In this document: positions 46,635 to 57,181 of the stretch, in pieces
Layout of the letters: the number at the start of each line of letters is the position of its first letter
Position numbering within the stretch: the stretch's first letter is position 1
Assembly (NCBI GenBank): GCA_028875335.1
Contig: JAPPEF010000338.1
Coordinates: 1 to 64,000 of the forward strand
DNA: 64,000 nucleotides
Source: Gemmatimonadota bacterium
Lineage (GTDB): Bacteria > Latescibacterota > UBA2968 > UBA8231
Reading direction: 5' to 3'
The notes under the pieces: model-generated
Databases searched by the model: none
What the model was told of the DNA's origin: nothing
Seen by the model: the letters and a program-made list of their open reading frames with translations, nothing else
Position numbers and translations under genes: made by a program

Positions 46635-48204
46635 CAGCTTCTACAGCCACCTTTTTTTGGCGTAAGTTGGACAGATGCTTGTAAAGGGCACCTTCTAGCA
46701 TATTGCTCGCCCGGGCTTGCGCCATGATGCGCCGCTCGTCGAGGCTCGGCGCGGCTTCGCTAGCCTCATCCAACGTCTTGCGGGCTATGTCTGCTAAGGT
46801 CTTGTCCCACTCATGGCTGGCCTCTTCCTCATCCATTTCGAGAGAATGCCAAAGTTCTGCGAAGAAATGTTGATCTACCCGATGGTCAAAACGATCTAAC
46901 CACGGCTTAGTAAGGTCATCATTAAGATGGTTTCTTCCATTCTGGATCTGAAAGAGCACGATTAGGGACGATCTCAGGCATTTGCCTTGTGCTTCTCCGG
47001 CTCGGCGGACGCGCTCTTGGGCCCTCTGTGCAATGCCTTGCCTGTCACCCACCAACAACGAAATAGCCTTGGGCGGTATATCTACGACTTGGCTATGAAA
47101 CCCCTCCGTCTTGCCTTGGCCACGTGCGATACCCGTTGCGACAAGCTGTGCCGACGATGTACGCTCTTGCTCACTCGGTTCCGCGAGAAGCGGCAAGCGG
47201 TAGGATCGCTTGTCCGAACCGAATATCAACTCGCTCAAGCGCCGATAGGAAAACCCTTCGCTCGTGATCGACAACGACTTAGGCGGATCGGAAAGTTCAA
47301 CCAACGTCCACGGATCACCGAGGTTGCCATTCAGGTGACTTGCAGCAACACGCGCATGTTTAGAGCCTGCGGTCTGGGCAAAGAGGCGGCCATCTCGGCT
47401 TTCTAAACGAATCCGCCGACACATTTCGACAAATAGCGGATGCAGGCGCGAAAGCGGTAGGGGTTGATCCCCCCTGCTCCATGACTCCGTCCAGATCAGA
47501 GGAATTGTTTGCTGTGTGGCAAAACCATGCGTTTGTGCCGTATCCCACAGGATGTCCCGTTTCTCAAGGATGACCGTAAGGTCGCGCCAAAACGCTGCTC
47601 CAACCGATGCCTCCGCTGGACGAAGCGCAAGATAGGACCGGCTGCCATAGCCGCCGTTCATCCGTGCGATGCCGTATTTGCCTCTACCCATAACGCCTTC
47701 CTGCGTTTGCAGTGAGACTAGGGCAAAAAGCCAGTCATCAGGGTGACTATGCGTCATGCGCGAACCTTTTAAATCGTGGTTTTTCGCGGTTACCAGCATG
47801 TCCAACTCATCTGGTGTGCTTATTTCATTCTTGAATTCCTTTTTGTACTGCGGGAGATCGGCTTTGGATACGGGGGCCTGTAACAGTGCCGGGTGATCCG
47901 GCGGCGTGACTAGCGACCACGGCTCGTCATTGGACCAATCGGGTGTGAGCGCACGTAGGATTTCGGTCCAAGCGATCTCGTCATCTCCGGGCGGCTCGTT
48001 CCACTCAAGTGCTTCTAGCCCCATTGCGGCCACCTGAACCAAAAATGCGTGCCAAGCGAATACTTGGTGCGGCCGAAGTGCCGTATAGTGAACGATCTGG
48101 TCGGCTACAAGCGCACTGTACACCTGCGGCAGCGTCCTGGTATCCTGTGCGCCTGATGCCTGTTCAACGCGAATAATAGGTTCTTCAATGAGGTTGTATC
48201 CCAT
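46618..48204 (-). CDS. cas8e: Cascade large subunit Cas8e (Cse1/CasA)
   Basis: A 528-residue PAM-recognising subunit that recruits Cas3 in canonical systems. It begins YNLIEEPIIRVEQASG and has WSLVTPPDHPALLQAPV, HPDDWLFALVSLQTQEGVMG and GKYGIARMNGGYGSRSYLAL, all typical. The C-terminal four-helix region ends EGALYKHLSNLRQKKV. The ATG at 48204 has AGAGGAG just upstream; an in-frame start 24 bp earlier is less likely. A TTGACA lies at 48284-48279 without a convincing -10. There is no cas3 on either side. Confidence 0.93.
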   Translation of the reverse strand: MGYNLIEEPIIRVEQASGAQDTRTLPQVYSALVADQIVHYTALRPHQVFAWHAFLVQVAAMGLEALEWNEPPGDDEIAWTEILRALTPDWSNDEPWSLVTPPDHPALLQAPVSKADLPQYKKEFKNEISTPDELDMLVTAKNHDLKGSRMTHSHPDDWLFALVSLQTQEGVMGRGKYGIARMNGGYGSRSYLALRPAEASVGAAFWRDLTVILEKRDILWDTAQTHGFATQQTIPLIWTESWSRGDQPLPLSRLHPLFVEMCRRIRLESRDGRLFAQTAGSKHARVAASHLNGNLGDPWTLVELSDPPKSLSITSEGFSYRRLSELIFGSDKRSYRLPLLAEPSEQERTSSAQLVATGIARGQGKTEGFHSQVVDIPPKAISLLVGDRQGIAQRAQERVRRAGEAQGKCLRSSLIVLFQIQNGRNHLNDDLTKPWLDRFDHRVDQHFFAELWHSLEMDEEEASHEWDKTLADIARKTLDEASEAAPSLDERRIMAQARASNMLEGALYKHLSNLRQKKVAVEADDEPQ

Positions 48205-48294
48205 ATCTCTCCTCTGCGCACCTGCCACTTGGTAATGCCGTTCGGTAGCATGACACAGGGAAGCAGCAAACCAGCACTTGTCAAAAGGATTAAT

Positions 48295-48559
48295 CTAGTA
48301 GGTGTGCCTAACAATGACCACCGCACCGGGAAAGTGAATCTGACCCTCTTCGACCTCGTCCCGAATTGGAATCGCGATGAAGCAAATCGCTTCGGGTGGC
48401 TGTGGCCTTGGCATCCACGCGCTGGTAGGTTACGCCATTAATCGAGACCGTTTGCCACGGCCCCGACTGTTCATCAGAGACGGATGGGGAAGAAAGGTGC
48501 GGGTCTTGCGAGCAGGAGAGGACAAAAAGGGAGAATAGGCAACAAGACAAATCGCGCAT
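48295..48559 (-). pseudogene. Frameshifted small lipoprotein gene
   Basis: From an ATG at 48559 with GGGAGA upstream, the frame gives a lipoprotein signal (CCLFSLFVLSCSQDP; Cys in LFVLSC) and then WQTVSINGVTYQRVDAK. After that it becomes an unlikely Ser/Arg/Gly-rich string. In the neighbouring frame the sequence continues as PPEAICFIAIPIRDEVEE and HFPGAVVIVRHTY, ending at 48295. A single-base shift near 48400-48425 would join the two into a ~85-residue lipoprotein. Function unknown. Confidence 0.4.
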
Positions 48560-48745
48560 CGGGGCATCTCCCGAGAATTTTAGACTGAGGCACTGGATGA
48601 AAAAAGGCTCCTATGAAAGCGAGGCCAGATCATAGAGTGCTTATAACTATAACTATCAGGACATAAGTTGCTCCTTTGACTGCATGGGGAAGCCTGTCAA
48701 ACTTTTACGTCCCTCTATTCTTCTGACGCTCAAGGGGTTCATCCG

Positions 48746-49030
48746 TTGCACAGAAATGAGGTCCCCGCCTTGATATACATGAGTAACGACCGCTTGACAG
48801 TGGACGGCGCTCGGCTAGCCATCAAAGCATCCGCCAATCAGATCGGTATCGAGGGAGCAAGCGGCCACAGCCTTCGCATTGGAACGGCTCAAGAGCTTGT
48901 CCAACGCGGCGCTAGTTTGGTCGAGTTGCAGAACGCCGGTCGCTGGACCGATAGCCAGATGCCTGCTCACTACACTCGCAAGCAGGCCGCCGGCAAGGGA
49001 GCTGTAGCCCGCTTGCTGGGAGATGACTAA
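48746..49030 (+). pseudogene. C-terminal fragment of a tyrosine recombinase/phage integrase
   Basis: About 94 codons. The last ~80 match the end of phage-type tyrosine recombinases: LTVDGARLAIKASANQIG, then GHSLRIGTAQELVQRGASLV (HxxR), then NAGRWTDSQMPAHYTRKQAA with the Tyr nucleophile. The N-terminal DNA-binding part and the first catalytic Arg and Lys are missing; codons upstream of ~48770 do not look like integrase. It is a scar of an element, next to the incomplete CRISPR locus. Confidence 0.75.
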
Positions 49031-49169
49031 GGGATTTTTACCTGTGCCGCTTTACCTAGAGCACATCACTGGATCTCAAATTGAGTCACTATCTGCCTAA
49101 TCGGCCCATTGCCCCAGAGAGGGCTGATCTTTAAGTTTTATAGTCTATCTCGTTTTCCTTGACGGACTT

Positions 49170-50485
49170 ATGGGCACTCCAACATCCGAAAACGCGCGCG
49201 TGGCCCTGCAAAACGTGGGTTGCAAGCTCAATGCCTACGAAGTAGAAGCCCTCGCCCATCGTCTGACCGAGCGCGGCTATTCAGTCGTGCCCTTCGGCAC
49301 TGAGGCCGACGTGTACGTGGTCAATACCTGCACGGTCACCGGCGCAGGCGATGCGGACTCGCGCAAGGCCGTGCGTCGCGCCCGGCGTCGCAATCCAAGC
49401 GCGGAGATCGTCGCCACTGGCTGCTATGCCCAGCGGCGGCCAGCAGACCTCACCGCGGCCGGTGCTGACTTGGTCGTGGGCAACGGCCAGAAGGCCCAAC
49501 TCGTCGAGTTGCTCGAAGCGCATATAGCGGGTGCCGAGATCCCCGCACCCTCGGCGACGAGGCCGCGCACGGAGCAATTTCTCGCCATTGACGGCGCGGT
49601 GCCCCAAGGCCGCACGCGCGGTAGCCTGCAAATCCAAGACGGCTGCGACGAACACTGCACCTATTGCATCATCCCGGCGGTGCGTGGGCACAGCACAAGC
49701 CGCCCCGCCGCCGAAGTTGTCGCCCAAGCTCAACGCATGGTCGTAGCCGGCTACCGCGAACTTGCCCTGACCGGCGTCCATACGGGCCGCTACGGATTCG
49801 ACCAAGGCCAGCCCGAGGCCCTCGTCGAGCTGCTCGAAGCACTGGAGCAAATCGACGGCCTAGAGCGCATTCGCCTCAATTCCATTGAGCCGGGTTACGT
49901 CACCGACGCACTGATCGACCAAGCCGCGGCTTCCTCAGCGATCTGCCGCCACTTCCACGTGCCTTTGCAAAGCGGCGACGACCACATCCTCAAGCGCATG
50001 GGGCGGCGCTACACCCGCGCCTATTACGCCGAGCGGATCGAGCGAATCGCCAGCCGCATCCCCGATTGCGCCATTGGTGCCGACGTCATGGTCGGCTTCC
50101 CCGGGGAAACCGATGCGCATTTTGCCCAGACTCACGCCCTATTGGCCGACCTGCCGTTGACGTATCTCCACGTCTTTTCCTTCTCCCAGCGAGAAGGCAC
50201 CCCGGCCGAGCGTCTGCCCGAGCATCAGAACGCTAGCGTCAAAAAGGAGCGCAGCCAAGCGCTCATCGCCCTCGGCGCAGCCAAGCGACTCGCCTTCCAC
50301 CAGCGCTTTGTCGGCCGCTCACTCCAAGTCCTCGCCGAGGGGCGTTCAGACTCAGCCACCGGCTTGCAGGTCGGCTTGAGCGACAACTACGTCAAGGTCC
50401 TCTTCGCCGGCCCGGCCACGTCCAACGAATTCGTGGACGTGCAAATCGAGCAAGCCCGCGAAGAGCTAACTTTCGGAGTGCGCCA

Positions 50486-50489
<4 letters not shown>
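49170..50489 (+). CDS. mtaB: tRNA t6A37 methylthiotransferase
   Basis: A 439-residue MiaB-family radical SAM enzyme that adds a methylthio group to t6A37 of tRNAs reading ANN codons. The N-terminal UPF0004 domain has ALQNVGCKLNAYE and VVNTCTVTGAGD, the MtaB form of the auxiliary-cluster Cys motifs, with a third Cys in ATGCYAQRRP. The radical SAM motif is CDEHCTYCIIP. A TRAM domain ends it. miaB follows with a 4-bp overlap. Confidence 0.93.
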
Positions 50490-51868
<1,379 letters not shown>

Positions 51869-52114
51869 TATAAACGTGCTAATGACCTGTTAGGCAAAGG
51901 GTTATTAGCTCCGTTTCTAAGTCGAACAGTTCCGCCAACTTGCCCTCCGCTTGCAACCGTTCAAATGTGCGAATTTATAGAGGGGATGTGAACTACTTGT
52001 ACAGTTTGCGCAAAGGCCGCTTGAATGATCTTTGATATCGATGTTTGTCATTGCAGCGAAACCTTCTATCTTAAATCCTTTTCACACCCGTCCCGCTCTC
52101 TCTGAAAGGACTCC

Positions 52115-54211
52115 ATGTTCGCCCGTTACCTCTCATTTACTGTCCTCGCTGCTCTTTGCTCCACCGCCTATGCCGACCCGCAAGCTACCCGCGACGACAT
52201 TGAAATTAGCCGCATTCTCAACGTCCCCCGAGGCACGGTTCGCATCGCCAAGGATCCACGCAACAATGCGCTCTATACCTTGCGGCAGAACGGTTCGATT
52301 GATCGCATTAGCCTAGCGGCAGCCGCGCACACACCCGCATACTCCAGAGACGATCACGGCATCCGCAGTGGCTTTACGGGCTTTGCCATTGGGCCGGATG
52401 GTTCGTTTTACCTTGCGTCGAACCGCCGTGGTCCGCGCGACAGCGGCCACTTTGCCCTTGTCCGAGGCATTTTGCTCGATGCCGACACCGGCGAGCGGCA
52501 ATGGGAACAATTCGACCCAGACAACCTGCCCGCCGACGTTCCCATCGACGACATCCTTGCCGCCACCAGCCTCGGCCGCGATCCCACGACCGACATCCGC
52601 TACGCGCTCAAAACCAACGGCGACATCACCCTCGTACCATCGGGCACGGTGTACACGGCCGCCGACCACGGATTCAGCCGCCCCAGTGCCCTGTTTATCG
52701 ACGACGCTGGCACCTTTTACGTCCTCAAACGCATCGACCTGTCCAGCTACAACATCGCCACCATTACCAAGGGCGAGATCAATCCAAATAGCAGCGAGGA
52801 GTTTTACACCTTTCACGACAAGCAAGGCAAGATCGTCAGCGAAAATAAGTGGTACAGCTTCCCCAAGGTACTACGGGGTCACGTCGATACTACCCTCGTC
52901 AACGCCGAGCGCACTTGGTTTACCCTTGCAGAGACTGCACCCTATGAGCGGTGCGATTGCATCTTCAACCACGAGGTCAACGGGCTAGTCGTCAGTCCCG
53001 ATAACCGCTCGCTCTTTATCAACAGCGGCTCGCGCACTGATCACGGCGAGATACAAGACGGCAACAGGCAGTTTCCCGACCTGCGCGAAACCGCGCTCAC
53101 GGCTATCGTCTTGCGCGTTCCGACCGATGCCCGCGACCTCGTGCTACCCAACGACCGCGACGCTCTCCGCTCCCAAGGCTTCCTCTTTGCCGAGGGCCTG
53201 CGCAATGCCTACGACCTCGCTTTCGCGCCCAACGGCGACCTCTTTGCCACGGAAAACGGGCCGGATCGCGACATGGCCGAGGAACTCAACTGGCTGCGCC
53301 AAGGCCATCACTACGGCTTCCCCTGGCGCATGGGTCTTGAAGACACCCCACAGCAATTTCCCGACTACGACCCAGCCACCGACTTCCTTCTTCCCGCTAG
53401 GTTCACGGCTGTACGCGAAGGCTATTACCACAACGATCCCACGTATCCACCGCCGCCGCGCGACTTCACCGAGCCGGTGATCAACCTCGGACCGGACGCC
53501 GACGCCTACCGCGACCCAGCCGACGGCCAAATCAAGGATGCCAGCGAAGAGGGCGTGCGCTTCGGCACCTTCACCGCGCACCGCTCGCCGCTCGGATTGG
53601 TATTCGACGTGGATCAGGCCCTCGCCGAGCCATTCCAAGGCGATGGCTTTGTGCTTAGCTGGACCGAGGGCGATCCCGACGGCGATGATGTTGCCGGTCC
53701 GTTCAACGATCCCAGTGAGGACCTGCTGCACCTCGACTTGGCAAAAGTCGGCGATAACTACGAGGCGCGCGTCACCCGCATCGTCGGCGGGTTTTCCAAT
53801 CCCATTGACGCGGAGATCATCGGCAATCGCATCTATGTGATCGAATGGAGCGGTGGACGTGGACTGTGGGAAATCGTCCTGCAGCAGGCTGCAACCGAGA
53901 CGGCTGTTGCCGAAGCCGCAGGCGTTGTGCCCGCAGAGTTCGCGCTGGAGCAAAACTTCCCCAATCCCTTTAACGCAAGCACCACCATTGCCTTCCAACT
54001 CGGTCTCCCGTCCCAAGTCGAGTTGTCCATTTACAGCATCAACGGCCAGCGCGTGCGCACCCTCATCAGCGGTTCCCTGCCCGCCGGGCATCACCGCCTG
54101 CAATGGGACGGGCGCAACGAGCGCGGCGAATCAGTAGCCAGCGGCGCGTACCTATACCAACTATCGGCCGGTGACTTTGTCGCCACCCGCCAACTCACAC
54201 TGCTCAAGTGA
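52115..54211 (+). CDS. Secreted glucose/sorbosone dehydrogenase-like propeller protein with C-terminal sorting domain
   Basis: A 698-residue exported protein. A signal peptide (YLSFTVLAALCSTAYA) is followed by a GSDH-type beta-propeller (FAEGLRNAYDLAFAPNGDLF, then MAEELNWLRQGHHYGFPWRMG), which in other proteins binds PQQ. The last ~90 residues are a FlgD-like/type-A sorting domain (ALEQNFPNPFNASTTIAF; GAYLYQLSAGDFVATR). Residues ~228-265 (EFYTFHDKQGKIVSE to RGHVDTTLVNAE) are absent from the otherwise parallel downstream paralogue and resemble a segment of the protein at 61262-63631. AAAGGA lies 5 nt before the ATG. Substrate unknown. Confidence 0.82.
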   Translation: MFARYLSFTVLAALCSTAYADPQATRDDIEISRILNVPRGTVRIAKDPRNNALYTLRQNGSIDRISLAAAAHTPAYSRDDHGIRSGFTGFAIGPDGSFYLASNRRGPRDSGHFALVRGILLDADTGERQWEQFDPDNLPADVPIDDILAATSLGRDPTTDIRYALKTNGDITLVPSGTVYTAADHGFSRPSALFIDDAGTFYVLKRIDLSSYNIATITKGEINPNSSEEFYTFHDKQGKIVSENKWYSFPKVLRGHVDTTLVNAERTWFTLAETAPYERCDCIFNHEVNGLVVSPDNRSLFINSGSRTDHGEIQDGNRQFPDLRETALTAIVLRVPTDARDLVLPNDRDALRSQGFLFAEGLRNAYDLAFAPNGDLFATENGPDRDMAEELNWLRQGHHYGFPWRMGLEDTPQQFPDYDPATDFLLPARFTAVREGYYHNDPTYPPPPRDFTEPVINLGPDADAYRDPADGQIKDASEEGVRFGTFTAHRSPLGLVFDVDQALAEPFQGDGFVLSWTEGDPDGDDVAGPFNDPSEDLLHLDLAKVGDNYEARVTRIVGGFSNPIDAEIIGNRIYVIEWSGGRGLWEIVLQQAATETAVAEAAGVVPAEFALEQNFPNPFNASTTIAFQLGLPSQVELSIYSINGQRVRTLISGSLPAGHHRLQWDGRNERGESVASGAYLYQLSAGDFVATRQLTLLK

Positions 54212-54229
54212 GCATTTCTAAAGAACCCC

Positions 54230-57151
54230 ATGCTGGTCCGTTGCTTCTCGCTCGCCGCGCTCGCTGCCCTTTGCTCCACCGCGTACGCCGACCCGAAAGC
54301 CACCCGCGACGACATTGAAATCCGCCGCATCCTCGGCGTCTCCCAAGGCACCATCCGCATCGCCAAGGATCCGCGCGACGACGCGCTCTACATCTTGCGG
54401 CAGGACGGCGCGATTGAACGCATCGACCTAACAGCGGCTAGGCGCGTCCCAACATACTCCCACCGCGACCACGGCATCAGCAGCGGCTTTACGGGCTTTG
54501 CCATCGGGCCGGATGGCTCGTTCTATCTTGCGTCCAATCGCCACGGCCCCCGCAACAGCGGCCAGTTTGCCCTCGCCCGAGGAATTTTGCTCAATGCCGA
54601 CACCGGCGAGCGGCAATGGGAACAGCTCGACCCGGACAACCTGCCCGCCGACGTTCCCATCAATGACATCCTCGCCGCCTCCATCTTTGGCCGCGACCCT
54701 ACGACCAACAACCGCTACGTCCTCAAGACAACCAATGGCGACATCACCCTCTTGCCTGAGGGCACAGTGTACACGGTCGCCGACCACGGTTTCATCCGCC
54801 CGAGCGCACTATTTATCGACGAAGCCAGCACCTTTTACGTCCTCAAACGCATTGACCTGTCCATCTACAACATCGCCACCATCACCAAGGGCGAAGTCGA
54901 TCCAAGCAGTGGCGAGCGCATCTGGTTCACCCTCGCGGAGACCGAACCCTATGAGCGGTGCGACTGCATCTACAACCACGAGGTCAACGCACTAATCGTC
55001 AGCCCCGACAATCGCTCTCTCTTTATCAACAGCGGCTCGCGCACCGATCACGGCGAGATCCAAGACGGCGATGGGCACTTCCCCGGGCTGCGCGAAACCG
55101 CGCTCACCGCCGTAATTTTGCGCGTCCCGACCAATGCCCGCGACCTCGTGCTGCCCAACAGCCGCTATGCCCTCCTCGACCAAGGCTTCCTCTTTGCCGA
55201 GGGCCTGCGCAATGCCTACGACTTCGCCTTCGCGCCCAACGGCGACCTCTTTACCACGGAAAACGGACCGGGCCGAGACATGCCCGAGGAACTCAATTGG
55301 CTGCGTCAAGGGCATCACTACGGCTTCCCTTGGCGCATGGGACTCGACGACACCCCCCAGCAATTTCCCAACTACGACCCAGCCACCGACTTCCTCCTCT
55401 CCCCTCGCTCCACGGCCGTGCGCGAAGGCTACTACCACAACGATCCCACATACCCACCGCCACCGCGCGATTTCACCGACCCGGTGATCAATCTCGGACC
55501 AGACGCCGACGCCTACCGCGATCCCGCCGACGGCCGCATCAAGGACGCCAGTGAGGAAGGCGTGCGCTTTGGCACCTTCACCGCACACCGCTCGCCGCTC
55601 GGATTGGTATTCGACGCGGACCGTGCCCTTGCCGAGCCGTTCCAAGGCGACGGCTTCACGCTCAGTTGGACTCGCGGCGATCCCGACGGGGACAGCGTCA
55701 ACGGGCCGTTCAACGACCCCAGCCAGGACCTGCTGCATCTCGATTTGGCCAAAGTCGGCGACAATTACGAAGCGCGCGTCACTCGCATCGTCGGCGGATT
55801 TTCCAATCCCATTGACGCGGAAATTATCGGCAACCGCCTCTATGTGATCGAATGGAGCGGCAAGCGCGGGCTGTGGGAAATCGTCCTGCCGCCCGCTGAG
55901 GAATTCCCACCTGCGAGCTTGGCCGATGCGCAGGTTTTCAGCGACCTACCCACGCAAACGCCCGCAGCCAGTGTAGTGCCGTACGAAGTCAATGCGCCGT
56001 TTTGGTCGGACGGAACCACAAAGACTCGGTTCATTCGCCTGCCGCCCGGCGAGCGCATTGACTTTGCCAGCAGCGGGCCTTGGAGCTTTCCCGACGAGAC
56101 CCTTCTGATCAAAAACTTTTACCTCGACTTGGTGCGCGGCGATCCGGCCAGCCGGCGCATCATCGAAACGCGCTTCCTCATCAAGCGCGTAGGTACTCCG
56201 GGTTGGGACGGTTATAGCTACCTGTGGAACGAAGCCGGCACCGACGCCACCTTGCTCGCCGACAGCACGACTGTTGCATACGTGATTGACGACCCTCAAG
56301 ATCCGGTGGGCTTTCTCTTGCAGGAGTACTACTTTCCCGCGCGCCAAGACTGCGAGGTCTGCCACACCAAGGGCGCGGGCTACGTCCTCGGCGTCCACAC
56401 GGCCCAACTCTACACAGACGCGGAGCAAAACCAACTGCACACCCTCGCCCAACAGGGCCTTTTCACCGAGGAGTTGCCAACCGACCTGTCTTCCTTGCCT
56501 CACCTGCCCAACCCCTTCGACCCCAGCATCCCGCTCGGCCAGCGCGCCCGCTCGTACTTGGACGTCAACTGTGCGCCGTGCCACCGGCCCGAGAGCGTCG
56601 GCCGCACCATCATCGACCTGCGCTACGACACGCCCTTGACCGAAACCAATACGGTCGGGGCTTTCCCCACACTCGGCGATATAGGCGAACCCGAGGCCCT
56701 CATCCTCTCCCCCGGAGAGCCGCAGCTTTCCACGCTCTACCTGCGGCTGCTGACGATGGGCACCTTTCGCATGCCGCCGCTAGCTTCCTCAATCATCGAC
56801 GAGCGCGGGGCCGACCTCATCGCAGAATGGATCGCCAGTCTAGACCCCGTTGCAGCCAAAGGGACCACTCCGGCCGCCTTTGCCCTTACCCAGAACTACC
56901 CCAATCCCTTCAATGCGGCCACGACCATCGAATTCCAGCTAGCGGCTCCGACCGCCGTCGAATTGACCCTGTACGACGCGATAGGCCAAAAGATCCGCAC
57001 CTTGGTCTCACGATCTCTTACCGCTGGACACTACCGCGCCCAGTGGAATGGGCGCAACGACGCCGGACACACAGTCGCCAGCGGCATCTATTTCTACAGA
57101 TTGCAAGCCGGAGGCTATTTAGCCACCAAACAACTAACCTTGCTCAAATAA
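54230..57151 (+). CDS. Secreted GSDH-like propeller fused to an SO2930-type diheme cytochrome c module
   Basis: A 973-residue exported protein. Residues 1-~560 are a close paralogue of the gene 19 bp upstream (signal peptide CFSLAALAALCSTAYA; propeller with EELNWLRQGHHYGFPWRMG). Residues ~565-880 match the SO2930-type diheme family (VVPYEVNAPFWSDG, LIKNFYLDLVRGD) with heme motifs CEVCH at ~708 and CAPCH at ~781. A FlgD-like sorting domain ends it (LTQNYPNPFNAATTI). A propeller dehydrogenase passing electrons to its own hemes is the likely design. Oxidation of an alcohol or sugar at the cell surface is inferred. Confidence 0.85.
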   Translation: MLVRCFSLAALAALCSTAYADPKATRDDIEIRRILGVSQGTIRIAKDPRDDALYILRQDGAIERIDLTAARRVPTYSHRDHGISSGFTGFAIGPDGSFYLASNRHGPRNSGQFALARGILLNADTGERQWEQLDPDNLPADVPINDILAASIFGRDPTTNNRYVLKTTNGDITLLPEGTVYTVADHGFIRPSALFIDEASTFYVLKRIDLSIYNIATITKGEVDPSSGERIWFTLAETEPYERCDCIYNHEVNALIVSPDNRSLFINSGSRTDHGEIQDGDGHFPGLRETALTAVILRVPTNARDLVLPNSRYALLDQGFLFAEGLRNAYDFAFAPNGDLFTTENGPGRDMPEELNWLRQGHHYGFPWRMGLDDTPQQFPNYDPATDFLLSPRSTAVREGYYHNDPTYPPPPRDFTDPVINLGPDADAYRDPADGRIKDASEEGVRFGTFTAHRSPLGLVFDADRALAEPFQGDGFTLSWTRGDPDGDSVNGPFNDPSQDLLHLDLAKVGDNYEARVTRIVGGFSNPIDAEIIGNRLYVIEWSGKRGLWEIVLPPAEEFPPASLADAQVFSDLPTQTPAASVVPYEVNAPFWSDGTTKTRFIRLPPGERIDFASSGPWSFPDETLLIKNFYLDLVRGDPASRRIIETRFLIKRVGTPGWDGYSYLWNEAGTDATLLADSTTVAYVIDDPQDPVGFLLQEYYFPARQDCEVCHTKGAGYVLGVHTAQLYTDAEQNQLHTLAQQGLFTEELPTDLSSLPHLPNPFDPSIPLGQRARSYLDVNCAPCHRPESVGRTIIDLRYDTPLTETNTVGAFPTLGDIGEPEALILSPGEPQLSTLYLRLLTMGTFRMPPLASSIIDERGADLIAEWIASLDPVAAKGTTPAAFALTQNYPNPFNAATTIEFQLAAPTAVELTLYDAIGQKIRTLVSRSLTAGHYRAQWNGRNDAGHTVASGIYFYRLQAGGYLATKQLTLLK

Positions 57152-57181
57152 AAGTCGTCTAATCTTCCGACCTATACCCTT

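Noticed and set aside
43108..49030. CRISPR-associated transposon
   Set aside because: No tnsA, tnsB, tnsC or tniQ genes and no transposon ends are visible; only an integrase fragment.
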